DNA from: Pisaster brevispinus
Taxonomy: Eukaryota > Echinodermata > Asteroidea > Forcipulatida > Asteriidae
DNA length: 64,000 nucleotides
NCBI GenBank assembly: GCA_023634235.1
Contig: JAMKCF010000009.1
Span: forward strand, 4,960,001 to 5,024,000
Reading direction: 5' to 3'
Numbering within the stretch: position 1 is the first letter of the stretch; every line of letters starts with the position of its first letter. Below are positions 24,691-37,744 of the stretch, piece after piece. The notes under the pieces are model-generated. The model ran no database searches. It was not told where the DNA came from and saw only the letters and a list, made by a program, of their open reading frames with translations. A program made the translations under genes and the position numbers.

Positions 24691-25094
24691 TTAAAGGCAA
24701 AGTATACCTTTGGTTTTTGGAACCGTTTGATTGTTTTAATCCTATATACATGTAGGTCTAATACAATAAAACTAGCCTGTGAAAATTTCACTTTAAAAGG
24801 TGGTCGCGTTTTTGAGATATCACCGAAAAACCGGAGCGAATATTTCCACACAGGAAGAATATTCCCTATAGGAATACACGATCTGGGGAGCGTTTCGACC
24901 GTAACGCTTCTCAGATTCAAATTTTGGGGGATAAAAAGTGATATATTTTTCCATAACCGCAGTACTTCGAAGTGAAAAGTTTCTCAAAATGCATTATACT
25001 ACCCAAAGCTGAAGTACTTCTTACCAATTAAGTTTTTATTGCCATTAGTCATTAGTATTGAGTCATTAGTACCAAACGTATACCTTCTCTTTAA
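24691..25094. mobile_element. MITE with TTAA target duplication (Kolobok- or piggyBac-like)
   Basis: Left border TTAA then AGGCAAAGTATACCTTTGGT; right border ACCAAACGTATACCTTCTCT then TTAA. TTAA duplications are typical of the Kolobok and piggyBac superfamilies. The element is about 400 bp and non-coding; the overlapping 95- and 112-codon frames on opposite strands are incidental. Confidence 0.65.
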
Positions 25095-27044
25095 GGATCT
25101 CAGCCTAGTTGTCTTTTCTCTTTAGAGGAATTACTTTATTATTATTATTTATTATTGTATTAAAACATAATTAGACAGGAGACAAACATCAGCTCAGAGG
25201 CTGTTTTACATCATGTTCCTGTTAATAAAGGACAATTAAAAAACAAACAACAAACTTAAGTTAAAGTTTATTAAGTTTAAATTGAATATTATGTATTTAA
25301 CACTTAAAATGTAACCTTTAAAATTGTCGATGGAAGAATTGTGTATAACATTAGAACAATAAATCTAACATACAAGAAAACCAACCTATAAAAATAATGG
25401 TTAAAGAAAATAACGGTATTTTTATTCCGACTTTGACCGTGCTTATTAACTGGTCGTTTTAACGTTTGTTTTTCAGTCCGTAAAAAAAACCACCATAAAA
25501 CAATCGTTATGTCGGTATGCAATTTTTTTGTGAAACTGATCATTTTTGTGTCAATTGTTTTGATAAATAGAAATTGAACTTTGTCTTTCAGTAAGCTTTC
25601 AAATTAAAATTGTTGCAACCGACTGCGTTCGATTAAGAAATGCAGGTATACATAATGCAACAATATCATTATAATTGCCACTTGTTATGCGGTCAATACT
25701 TTTCAAGCACCAGTCCTGGCTTGTAAGTGTGACGTAATTCCACCAATCGGCTCACCAGAAGCCCAGCGTAGGAAGTACATAGAGCAGGGGTGTGTCCTTT
25801 TGGACTTGCCTCCCAGTAATGTTTTGTCTCAAAGTCCTGTCAGACGTTGGTTACTGACATAGCAAAGGCATTTAAATGATGCAACAAGTGAATTTTTTGG
25901 GTTGGTAAGCTCAAGTGTTGGCCTGAGCCGAAAGTATAGGATAACATAATGGTAGAACACTGAATATGAATATTTACAACTAAACAGACACTGAATCAAA
26001 AAAACGGTGCAGACGAGCTTTAGTGTGATACTGTGCACAGAAACTGCTGTATCAGGTGTAAAGTGTTTATACATCATAACGGGTTTTTTTCGACAGAATT
26101 TCAGTATTCACTTTCTGTTTCGTTTTCAGATATTCAATAAGTATACTCTACATCATTTTGTAAAACTGACATGTCAGGAAAAGTGTGTCAATCGTTGAGA
26201 CAGACACTATAACTCGCATAAAAAGATAAAAAGACTACCGTTTGTCCATTTCTTTGTGTACAAACCCCTTGCACTGCCAGTGTCCCAGCAATAGCGGCGC
26301 GGCTATAGCAGCACTTGCCGTGTGGGCTAAAAAAGGATTGGTCCATTGGGTCGGACCGACACTAATTGGGTTTTTATTATACTGAGAATGTTTACAAATC
26401 CTGAACTTTGTAATTTAAAAATATCAAATATATCCTGAAAAATAACAGTGTCATGTTGTTTTAATCGTGTCAAGTGGCTGGTACTTGCTTTCGGTCATTA
26501 CACTGCTATAAACTGAAAAGGCGCTGATATAATCGCCACACAATGGATTTATTGCTGTTTTGAATCCGCAGGACTATTGAGGGCGTCTCGCTCGAACACC
26601 CTTTGATAAGAAATACTAATACACCACAATAAAGCAATGGGCTGAACTGCTCACATCTGTAAATAATATGTCTCACGACAGCCTTGGAGAAGGACCATAC
26701 CATCCCAATACACAATACCGTGCGGCAAGAAGTATTAATTTAAATAACCTCATTATAAAAAATGTGATTTACAACACATTAAGTACGTGCTTGATTGCTC
26801 CGTCGCATGCTTGGTTGCTTGGTTGTTTACTTACTTACTAAGACAAAAAAGAAAACAATTATGACAATCACAACCAGTTTTTGCAAGCAAAAAGTTCGCA
26901 CACTCCCATCGGTCACATTTTTTTTAAGGCGATGGGGACGAGTGAAGCAAAAAGGACAACAAATAACAATGAGGGCGCTGTTTTAAAGGAAAGCTCAATA
27001 CAGAGCTCTGAGAAAGATGCAGGAGCAAGTGCTCGATTTTACTA
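25095..27044. other. AT-rich spacer between K2P copies B and C
   Basis: No gene is seen. Several homopolymer and AT-rich stretches are present, and nothing repeats clearly elsewhere in the window. Confidence 0.4.
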
Positions 27045-27175
27045 ACGGCTAAAACTGATCTTAAGTACGATTAAATCTTAATTGCTAAGCAAAATGTGAC
27101 GTCACATTACAAATGACTATGATAATACTGACAACTCGTCTTAAGATGAATCTTACTGCTTTGTGAAATCCCCTA
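27045..27175. mobile_element. Decayed copy of the GATTTCACAAAG element
   Basis: The right end ATGAATCTTACTGCTTTGTG then AAATCCCC matches the ends of the elements at 53192-53333 and 52652-52819. The body has ACAACTCGTCTTAAGATGAA, close to the complement of the 53192 copy. The left end is unclear. Confidence 0.4.
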
Positions 27176-27466
27176 CGTGTGACGTCATGACTGGTGCTCA
27201 GGCCACAGGAGCAATGGCTTTGGTAAGCAAAGCCAGTCAGTTCTTATCCGTCCGCCATCATCAGCCTCTTGTCGAAATGTCAATGGAGCGTACCACTTAT
27301 CCACCAACAAAACTGCTGGTGACAACCAACTGACACATTCCAGTACACCACAGAAAGCAGCCACGGTACATCTGTCAGGACACGAACCTCCAACTCAAGA
27401 TAATGTCCACTGGCTCTCCACTCTTTTCAGACCCACTTCTTCTCAGATCCAATGAAGGGGTAATGC

Positions 27467-27677
27467 ATGGCGGCCCTGAAGGGATGTCGAACATATATAT
27501 TTACGTAAATTATTTATGACTTGTGCCCCAAATCTCAAATACTTATGTAAATATTTACGTAAAATGTTCGCGACACGTCCGAAATCGTGAATATTTATGT
27601 ATTGATATTTACGATTTACGGAACAAATCGTGAATCTTTACGTAAATAGATGTTCGATGTCCCTTCTGGGCCACCAT
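27467..27677. mobile_element. MITE of the GGTGGCCCTGAAGGGACAT family, copy 1
   Basis: Ends ATGGCGGCCCTGAAGGGATG and, inverted, CATCGAACATC then GGGACATCGAACA at the right (CCCTTCTGGGCCACCAT). The 211-bp interior is built from ATATTTACGTAAAT-like words in both directions. The termini match the larger foldback element at 31889-32907. The target duplication is not clear. Confidence 0.7.
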
Positions 27678-27689
27678 TATACATGTAGT

Positions 27690-27897
27690 TATATGCAAGA
27701 TGTGCCCAAAATGTCGTTTGTCGTGCTCGAATGATCAAGCGCACCGGGCTCAAACCTCTGGTGTTTCTGAGCAGCAGAGTCTTGGCTCGAGTCCCGGTCT
27801 TAACCATTGCTCCGTCCTTCGGATGGGATGTAGAGCCGGTGGTCCCGAGTGTTATGTAATGCCCGAACCCAGTTCCACCTATGAGAAGGGGGCATGA
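27690..27897 (+). repeat. tRNA-derived SINE, Leu-like head
   Basis: GTCGTGCTCGAATGATCAAG resembles a tRNA D-arm and A box, and GGCTCGAGTCCCGGTC resembles a B box. A non-tRNA body follows (TCCGTCCTTCGGATGGGATG, then TAGAGCCGGTGGTCC). The long spacing between the boxes suggests a class II tRNA origin. Confidence 0.55.
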
Positions 27898-28074
27898 TGC
27901 TACAATGACTGAATGGATTCAGTGTATACAGGGTTACAAATGCACACAGGCGGGCCAGAGTTTTGAAAAGTATATTATACCAGCAGACGTCAAACTGAAA
28001 ACAACAGCAATCAGAACCATATATATCAGTAACTCTTCTCCATTTTTGTTTTGAATTGTTTATAACAATAATAA

Positions 28075-28455
28075 TAATAATAACTAGTTCTTATATAGCG
28101 CATTTCACAATAACGTCTCAATGCGCTTTACATTTTTTTAATTTTTAATAGTGCCCTGGTCATTGGGCCAATAACATTCCTGTAATCTTTCTCAGCTCCC
28201 TGCATGGGGAATATACAGCCCGGGCTGCCGTGGCGCCCGAAGGCTTTTTCAAACACAATATCAACCTCTACCCTCGCAGGTACCCATTTATACCCCTGGG
28301 TGAAGAGAAGCAATTATAGTAAAGTATCTTGCTCAAGGATACAAGTGTCATGACCGGGATTCGAACCCACACCCCGATGACTTAACCATCGAAACTTAAC
28401 CATCGAGACTTAACCATCGAAACTTGGCTCTAAACCACTCGGCCACATGACAATA
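28075..28455 (-). repeat. tRNA-derived SINE with conserved body
   Basis: Features in plus order: TTATATAGCGCATTTCACA, AATGCGCTTTACA, CTGGGTGAAGAGAAGCAATT, AGTATCTTGCTCAAGGATAC, AAGTGTCATGACCGGGATTC, then GAACCCACACC and CCACTCGGCCACATGAC. Read on the minus strand, the last part gives a tRNA-like head with A and B boxes. A triplet of AACCATCGAAACTT repeats at 28384-28425 lies within the head. The same body is recognisable at 3785-4225. Confidence 0.65.
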
Positions 28456-29212
28456 AGGTGAGTACAATCAAATCTTACTGCATTAATTATACCACCAGTG
28501 CATGAATAAATATCGATATACTACAAACAAACCAAACCGGTAAATTACGGTTTTCTTTACGATAGTTTATGTTTATTTAAAACCCAACGTTACAGAAAAA
28601 TGAATTTTCACTTTTCACGCACCCTCTGCCAAGTCATGTCACTTTAGTATTTGGTTTTTATGTGATGTGAGGGCCCCCAATGCTGGACGAGTCACGCTGG
28701 ATGAGTCACTCTCGTTGATTATGGTTTTTTTTTTAAACCTAAGGTTTACATGTTAGTTGTCGTAGATTCAAAGGGCACCGTGTATATTCATGTTTCCTCT
28801 ACCCTCTCTGAACATTGGTTTGCAATTCATTTTTGTTGCAAAATTTCATTCGTCATTACATTTTGGTTTTATCCCTTTGATGTTGAAACACAGCCATAAA
28901 ACGAGGAAAAGTTTCCTGCTTGGTTTTGTTTGATTTCTTCATTATTATTACATAAATATTTGTGCACTTTACATTTGTCTATTCCTAAACAAAAATGCTA
29001 AAACAAAAATCACAGTACGAGCCTATAAAACACTGATCACACAGGGATACATTGATCAAATCGATCAACTAGGAAATAATGGTAAACATCTTAGATTAAC
29101 ATTATAAGGACATTGAAACACACGCAGCCTCAGTCAGTTAGGCAAGCCCTATCATGGCATTTTATACATTGACAGAAAATCACCAGCTCAGAGTCAAATG
29201 TTTCTTCCTGAT
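28456..29212. other. Spacer and 3' flank of K2P-C
   Basis: No gene recognised. The stretch is AT rich. Confidence 0.4.
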
Positions 29213-31309
29213 TTAAAGTTCGTGCTCGCTCACAGTTGCATTGGTCTCCTCCTCTACGAGTGAGATATTGTTCGACCAATGACCTGAGTCATAGTCAGCC
29301 AGGTTTAAACCCATGACTTGTGTATAAGACATGGTGAATACAGAGGAACGTCGCCGGTTGGTCTCCATTGCATCCATGGCCATCGTTGTGTCCATGTGAC
29401 TGTCATCGTCGACGTCCGAGTTCTCTTGAAACACCGACCCGTCGTTGCTTCGTCTGTGTCGGAAAACATTACTCCCAGCTGAGGCCAATTCAAGGTGTGT
29501 TCCGAGTGAGTAGCTTCGATACCGTCCACCCCTCTGTAGGAACTTACGAGTCGTCCGGCCAGCCCGCTGCAGTCGTGCCCTTTGAGCCCGCCATACGCCT
29601 CTGTAGACAATGGAGATAACACTGAGACCGATTAGGAAATACGACAAGATACCGAGCTTGTAGATCCATTCTTGCTTAGTCGTCAGTAGTTCTCTGCGTT
29701 CGATTCCATAGGTGTAATCCCCGAACCCAATGGTGCTCATGGAGATGAAGCTGAAATAAAGCGCCTCATCAAGCGACCAGTCTTCGGTACACACGAACAC
29801 CAGCGACGGCAGAGCAATGGTAAACGTCCATAGGACGACACAGGTTACCAGACCGCCTAACACCAGACGTGATTTCTTTGTATGGATGCAAATGAAGAAT
29901 TTATCGAAGAGTCGTTTAGAATGGTGCCAGAGACTGTGGAAGGTGTCGCCGACTACGGACAGCATGAAGTAACACATGGGGATGCCAAATATAGCGTAAA
30001 TGATGCAGAAGACCTGTCCACCAACGGTTCTGGGAACCAACCGGCCATATCCTGTGAAACAGCAGATGCAAAACGTACATTTTAAATAATCATTATTGGG
30101 TGCCGATTTTTAGGGCAATGGGAGCCTAATCTGAAACGTTTGCATGGCATTAAAAATAGCGACTCTCCAAAGCTTATGAGTGGAAGTATAAAGACAGATA
30201 TTAAGATTCTTCCCAAAAATGTAATGACAAAACGATCCAGGCAGTTGGCTTCAAAATACTCAATAATTCAAAGTCACTGCCACACGTGACACCAGAGGCA
30301 AAGATTGTAAAAGTCTTCTGTTCTTGATTTCGTTTTTTGCACTTGCAATCTATTTTCTTTTCTGTATACATGTATAAAAGTTTACATAAGAGTCGTCTGG
30401 GAGATAGACACATATTCACATTGACTTCTACTATCAGCGATTACGACGTATTAAGTATCCACATAATAATTTGTCGAATTTGATTTCGAGTTAATTTTAC
30501 CGCATTTTGTCGAAAGCAGATTGCGCTACGTAGGGAGGCGTGTTTAAACAAACAAGAATGGGCCTTTATGTAAATCGACCCACATCCTTTCGCGTTTACT
30601 CTGTTGAAATGTACCCCCACAAAATATAAAAGCTTATATCAACAAACATCATCATCATTTAAATATTTAGATTTATCTCTTACGAAATTTATAAATATCT
30701 ATTTTGGCAAGCATTCAAAACAACATGTTTAGGGCCTATATGTGTGTGTGTGGGGGGGGGGGACGGGAAATGGTCCTGACACCCGAGAAATTATTCTAAC
30801 AGAAAAGCTGTCATGATTAGTCTGTAGGAAAAGAAGGAATTAAGTTTAAGTCAAATGGGCCTGGCTATAGTTTCCATAGAGTTATCAGTTTCAGATTGGG
30901 TTTTTTTCCTCTCGAAACCAACCGTGTTCCTCAATTTCATACAAAAACCACACCGTTGTTTAAACTTACCAATGGTCGTAACTATCGTGGAAGCAAACAC
31001 AATGGAATTCTGCAAGGTCCAGACGTTGGAGACCCCGTTCCTGTATATGGTATCGGCGTGCAATAGCCCCTCGGCCCGCGCCACGTTCACATGATTGAGT
31101 ACGGATTTAAGCTCATCGACAGACAACCCGCACACCGAGTTATTCTGAACGAACAGCCGCAGAAAGTCGAAGTATTCGTTCCGCGTAGCCTGTTGGTTTG
31201 GATGCTCAATCGTCTGAAAAACGAAGGACCCGAAGAATATGTAGCCAAGGAAGACGGGTAAAAGGACGAGGGATTTGGCCCACGGTTCCATCTTTCTCAG
31301 TGGGTGCAC
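29213..31309 (-). CDS. K2P potassium channel, copy C
   Basis: Two coding exons, 31309-30970 and 30051-29213, give 392 residues, the longest of the four copies. The intron again splits the first-filter glycine codon (phase 1). M1 is near residues 12-34. The cap has Cys60 with an NNS sequon just before it. Filter 1 is canonical TTIGYG (TIGYG, residues 112-116), followed by RLVPRTVGGQVF. M2 is CIIYAIFGIPMCYFMLSVVG and M3 is LGGLVTCVVLWTFTIALPSL. Pore 2 is MSTIGFGDYTYG, and M4 is LGILSYFLIGLSVISIVYRG. The long cytoplasmic tail starts with a basic stretch (WRAQRARLQRAGRTTRKFLQ), contains RRRSSVF and an acidic segment (NSDVDDDSHMDT), and ends EHEL. The tail is much longer than in copies A, B and D, so gating control probably differs. 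Confidence 0.9.
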
Positions 31310-31888
31310 TTACAATACCACATGATCAAATGTAAACGCAGTGAGACCGTTTGGCACGGGTGTAAAATGGTCTGTTGATAATATATTTCCAAGTTGAATT
31401 CTATTTCAATAGTCAATAAAATAAATCGAGAAATGTGCTGGTTACAACTTGTTTGAAGGAACCCCGATTTTTCTTGGTCTGTATACTTTTATTTAGTAAA
31501 TCGTGACCAAGGTCAGATTGGATTTGTGACTGGGTCACGAGTAAACAATAGGAAAGTGCAAGCATTATGAATAAATTAATTTTTAGTGCCCTCCAAGGAG
31601 ATTTAAGTTTTACGTTCAGTTATATTAGAGAAAATAAAGTTGATTTAATCAGCCTAAAATTATGAAGTTATATGTTTTTGTCTTTCACAAAGCAAAACAT
31701 TGTAGGTAATTCTCTTACCGGTTGATGAACGAGTAATCTTATCCAGGGTTTGTCTGACTGCTAGCTGTTGGGAACAGCGAGTTGCCATCCACTCAGACTC
31801 GGTACTTTTATCCTTCAAATATACCACATTTCATTTCCATTTTTTTTTTATGATTTAAATTGTTCTTTTGGAGCAGCAATTTAAACAT

Positions 31889-32907
31889 ATGGTGGCCCTG
31901 AAGGGACATCGCATATCGCAAACGTGTGCGCATACGTATGCGATGTCGCGAAATTTATCGCGAATATGTGCGCACACGTATGCAATGTCGTGAAACAATT
32001 CGCGAATATGTGCGCACACGTATGCAATGTCGTGAAACAATTCGCGAATATGTGCGCACACGTATGCAATGTCGTGAAACAATTCGCGAATATGTGCGCA
32101 CACGTATGCAATGTCGTGAAACAATTCGCGAATATGTGCGCACACGTGTGCAATGTCGTGAAACAATTCGCGAATATGTGCGCACACGTTTGCGAATTCA
32201 TTAGCAATGTCGTGAATTTTATTGCATACCTTGTCGCATACCTTTGGGGTGGTGTCATTTTGCGAGCAATTTGTTAGTAACCTAGGGAGTACGCAAGTGG
32301 CCCGGTCCCATCTTGTATACCAAAGATACTTCAAGGCAGGAGCTTGGGTACCAGGCAGGTACATTTTAGTGTGGCCATGCCTAGCCGGCCAGCCACATGG
32401 TGATGGTACAGCATCATATCACAAAACAAAAGGTCCATGCAAACAATCGTCGGACTATTCTCACTAAAATGAGCACCGGTACAATGGTTAGTATAATAGT
32501 TATTCACTTATTAGAAAAGCGTGAGGAACAGAGTGCGCTCGAAGGTAAATTAGTCAGACCCTATTTATATCTATTTGTACGTCTCGATCCCAGACTAGCT
32601 GCTACAACTCCCCAGTTCATTAGGAATTTTATTGAATGGTATGCGACAAGGTATGCAATAAAATTCACGACATTGCAAATGAATTCGCAAACGTGTGCGC
32701 ACAAATTCGCGAATTGTTTCGCGACATTGCATACGTGTGCGCACATATTCGCGAATTGTTTCGCGACATTGCATACGTGTGCGCACATATTCGCGAATTG
32801 TTTCACGACATTGCATACGTGTGCGCACATATTCGCGATAAATTTCGCGACATCGCATACGTGTGCGCACACGTTTGCGATATGCGATGTCCCTTCAGGG
32901 CCACCAT
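31889..32907. mobile_element. Foldback transposon with arms of 42-bp tandem repeats
   Basis: Termini are ATGGTGGCCCTGAAGGGACA and its inverse. The flanks TTAAACAT (31881-31888) and ATAAACAT (32908-32915) look like an 8-bp target duplication with one mismatch. The left arm (31906-32245) holds about six copies of a 42-bp unit containing CGCGAATATGTGCGCACACG, TATGCAATGTCGTGAAACAA; the right arm (32636-32890) holds about four copies in the opposite orientation. The central loop of about 390 bp has no recognised gene. Because 42 is a multiple of 3, both strands show long repetitive open frames that are artefacts. It shares its termini with 27467-27677 and 39217-39407. Confidence 0.85.
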
Positions 32908-33109
32908 ATAAACATGTCGATTTTTGAGCTTAAAATGAAACCTCCTTTCTATATTCAAGTTAATGTTTAAGGATTAGTGTTGTTCACCTTAGGTTTTTAG
33001 TTTTAGAAAAGCAGGTTTGCTGGATCAACTTTATGAATGGTATCTTAAAAATGGTCTTGAGAAAGGTAGTGTCCAATTAATGTCACATGGATCCCAAGAT
33101 TTATAATAA

Positions 33110-34510
33110 TGGATAGTCACAGATACCGATCTAGGCATATTGATTTGCCAGAAAGCTGGATCAGCCAGACGTATGTGTCATGCAGCCAGGGTTACAGGTC
33201 ATCCAGAGATCAACAGGGATTCGGATCAGCCATAGATAGGGATCATGGATCAGTCAGAGATATGGATTATCCAGCTAGGATTACGGATCATAGAGTAATT
33301 AGATCAGAACGGTAGGGATTTGCATAAGCCATTATAAATCAGGGATCAGTCAGAGATATGGATTATCTGGAGATATTGGGCAGCCAGAAACAGACGTATG
33401 TGTCACCCAGCCACGGGGTTTAATTAGATCAGCAGGGATTTGGATCAGCCACAGATATATGGATCAGCCAGAGATTTTGGTCAGCAGCCAGATATGAATC
33501 AGCCAGATATGAATCAGCCAGATATATTAATCATTCAGAGATATGACAGAAAGGAAAATAAAATGCAAATGGATCATCCAAAGGTACGGATCAGCCAGAG
33601 ATACGGATCAGCCAGATCAATTAATCCTTCAGAGATATGACAGAAAGGAAAAAAAATGCAACTCTTAAGTTACTAATTACAGTACAACAAATACCTGCAA
33701 TAAGCTTTCGTAGCAACAACTACCTCATCAGTTGTTGCTACGAAAGCTTATGCAGATATTTTGTTAATATTGTTTCCTTTCTTCAATGACCTGACAAACA
33801 CGGTCCTCTCCAATTTCCCCAGAGACATGAATCAGTCAGAGATACGGATCAGCCAGAAATATGGATCAGCCAGAAGTATGAATCAGCCAGAAATATGGAT
33901 CAGACAGAGGTATGGATCAGCCAGAGGTATGGATCAGCCAGATATCAGCCACAGGTATGGATCAGCCAAAGATATGGATCAGCCAGTATTATGAATCAGC
34001 CACAGGTATGGGTTAGCCAGAGATATGGATCAGTCAGAGATATGGATCAGTCAGAGATATGGATCAGTCAGAGATATGGATCAGCCGGAGGTATGGATCA
34101 GTCAGAGGTATGGATCAGCCGGAGGTATGGATCAGTCAGAGATATGGATCAGCCGGAGGTATGGATGAGTCAGAGATATGAATCAGTCAGAGATATGAAT
34201 CAGTCAGAGATATGAATCAGTCAGAGATATGGATCAGTCAGAGATATGGATCAGTCAGAGATATGGATCAGCCGGAGGTATGGATCAGTCAGAGGTATGG
34301 ATCAGCCAGAGATATGGATCAGCCATAGGTATGGATCACACATATATTTTGAAGAAAAAAAACAGGGATACGGATAGATATTTATCAGCAAGAGATATTG
34401 ACCACAGAGATATGGATCTGTCAGCGATCTGGATAAGTCAGATATTTAATCCACAGATATGGATCAACCAGCCATACTGATCATCCAGGGATACGGATCA
34501 GTCATAGATA
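33110..34510 (+). repeat. 17-bp minisatellite, highly expanded
   Basis: The unit GGATCAGTCAGAGATAT and variants (CAGCCAGAG, CAGCCGGAGGT, ATGAATCAG) recur for about 1.4 kb. The array is most regular at 33830-34345 and is interrupted by an inverted-repeat insertion at 33655-33815. A 17-bp period cycles through three frames, so the Gln-, Ser- and Tyr-rich frames here (up to 106 codons) are not likely to be genes. The array ends in more degenerate units near 34510. Confidence 0.85.
33687..33764 (-). ncRNA. Perfectly framed hammerhead-like hairpin
   Basis: Two arms of 34 bp (33687-33720 and 33731-33764) form an inverted repeat with a 10-base loop. Read on the minus strand, the loop and second arm give CTGATGA, a GTAG-TTGTTG-CTAC stem, then CGAAAGCTTATTGCAGG, which fits the hammerhead core CUGAUGA-stem II-GAAA. 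The same core, mutated, is at 7945-8105. Whether it self-cleaves depends on the stem I and stem III pairing, which is not clear. Confidence 0.4.
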
Positions 34511-35558
34511 TATAGATGATATCGACCTGCTCAAATCAAATCAATTATGGTAATCGAATAAAATCAATCAATTAAACTATTATTGCTGCCCTCTAAATTG
34601 AACTCTACAATTGACGTCATTGACCACCATCTTTGATGACTCTCAGCCAATAAGAATCGTTTATGCGTGCACGTTTCAGCTAACTGGAATGCGCTTAGCC
34701 GGATGTCCAATTATAATTATTCAGCATTGGCGGCTTCCTCAAAAAAATTGCTATTTAATTAAGACAATGACGCAGGTGGAACATCATGTTACGTAATTAG
34801 TCATAACGCAGGACTTTTATTATTATGCGCGAAGTAAGACGTTCTTAAGTTAGGAGTAGATATAAAGAAACAGTACAAAACAAATCCCAAGTGATTTCTT
34901 AAAATGGCATAAAAATAGTCAACATTAAACCTATTAAATGGAAAAAAACTAAACACTCCCCAAACTGTACTTTTTTTTATAATAAAAGTTATTTTCAGTG
35001 AGACATTACGAAAACCCCAGTACATTGCAACACATTAAACATCAAACTCGTGTTGAAAACTCAACTAAAAAAACATTCCCGATCCAACATAAAAAAGAGA
35101 GAAGATATTTATACAAAGGGCACTATTCAAAATAGTTAATACAAAATGCTCTGGTGTTTCAATAGTGTTTCAGTGCTTTATAAGAAGAAAAAAAAGGGGA
35201 AAATTCTGGAGGAGAAAACTGGCATAAATGCGGAGGACTGTTTGCTGGGTTGAGAAATGTCAAACACTGCGCCCAATTTGCGGACAATAGATTTATATAA
35301 AGCAACGTTGAATTTTACACACGAAGTGTGACCTGAGAACATAAGCGGTCCACACAATGTAGGGACTTGAAACACTATGTGGACTTACACAACGTCCACA
35401 GTTTTTTCCTCAAGTGCACAGAACAAAGAAATGTCAACAGAGTGTATGCAACACAAAGTGACTGGGAAACTTAGGTGGTGTTTTTCTACCAAGTGGTTTC
35501 AGTTCTTTGTTCCACTATACTATGTCGTCCATTCTTTTAGTGATCTCATCAATTCCTG
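34511..35558. other. Spacer
   Basis: No gene recognised in this AT-rich stretch between the minisatellite and the family A element. Confidence 0.4.
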
Positions 35559-35745
35559 TGCCCAATTTCATAGAGCTGCATCTCAGCAGAAATATTGCTT
35601 AACAATTTTCTACTGAGCAGAAATGAGCGGAATACCAGTCACAGATGGTACATGTGACATGGTTTTTTGGCTGGTAACCGTATTCTGGTGAGCAAAATTA
35701 TTTTGTGCTTAGCTACTTGTTGCGTTTAAACAGCTCCATGGTCTC
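35559..35745. mobile_element. Family A short inverted-repeat element, third good copy
   Basis: The body has AATTTCATAGAGCTGC, TACTGAGCAGAAATGAGC, ACCAGTCACAGATGG, CATGTGACATGG, TTTTTTGGCTGGTAACC, TTCTGGTGAGCA and CAGCTCCATGG in the usual order. It has the same strand orientation as the other copies. Confidence 0.65.
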
Positions 35746-36215
35746 AGAAATCGCTTCTCGACTGAACAACATTCCGCATACGTTGCTTTTGGAAATCGTA
35801 CGCTTTTTAAATGACTCAAATTATTTAAATCAGCATATACAATGCGTTTCAAAGGCAAATACAAACTTATAGTACCAGTTGCAAAAACTTAAAGTGACAG
35901 TTACAAAAACGTATGCATATTTTCACATCTTTGTATATTTCTTCTTTGAAATATAATGGCTCTACCTTTGGTTTCAACTTTAAACACACACGGCTTCCAA
36001 GAGTCATACGCTACCACTTCAATAACGAAAACGTTACACACGGTTACACCTTGCTCTACCATTCATGTTTAAGTTTCCTTTCTTCATTTCGAGAATGTTT
36101 GGTCAACACTGAAGTTCATGGTCGCCCGAGAGGACAACACAAGACATCATTTTCATAGTCTTGTTCAACGTCATTGTTCTTAATGTTGGTTTGTGGTCAG
36201 TTCATTATGAACCTG

Positions 36216-37690
<1,475 letters not shown>

Positions 37691-37744
37691 AGCAACTGGT
37701 CCACCTCAGAATCTCACACAGGAATACGTGCGTCATCGGCAACT

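Noticed and set aside
31906..32245. A CRISPR-like array of regular repeats
   Set aside because: Units are directly adjacent without unique spacers, and the sequence is clearly eukaryotic.
31855..32927. Repetitive frames (CAHIRELFHDIAYV and similar) on both strands
   Set aside because: The 42-bp repeat unit is a multiple of 3, so frames stay open in every register. They are mirrored in the inverted arm and are transposon arms, not genes.
33895..34480. Gln/Tyr/Ser-rich protein from the minisatellite
   Set aside because: The 17-bp period changes frame every unit; the peptide pattern arises from the DNA repeat alone.
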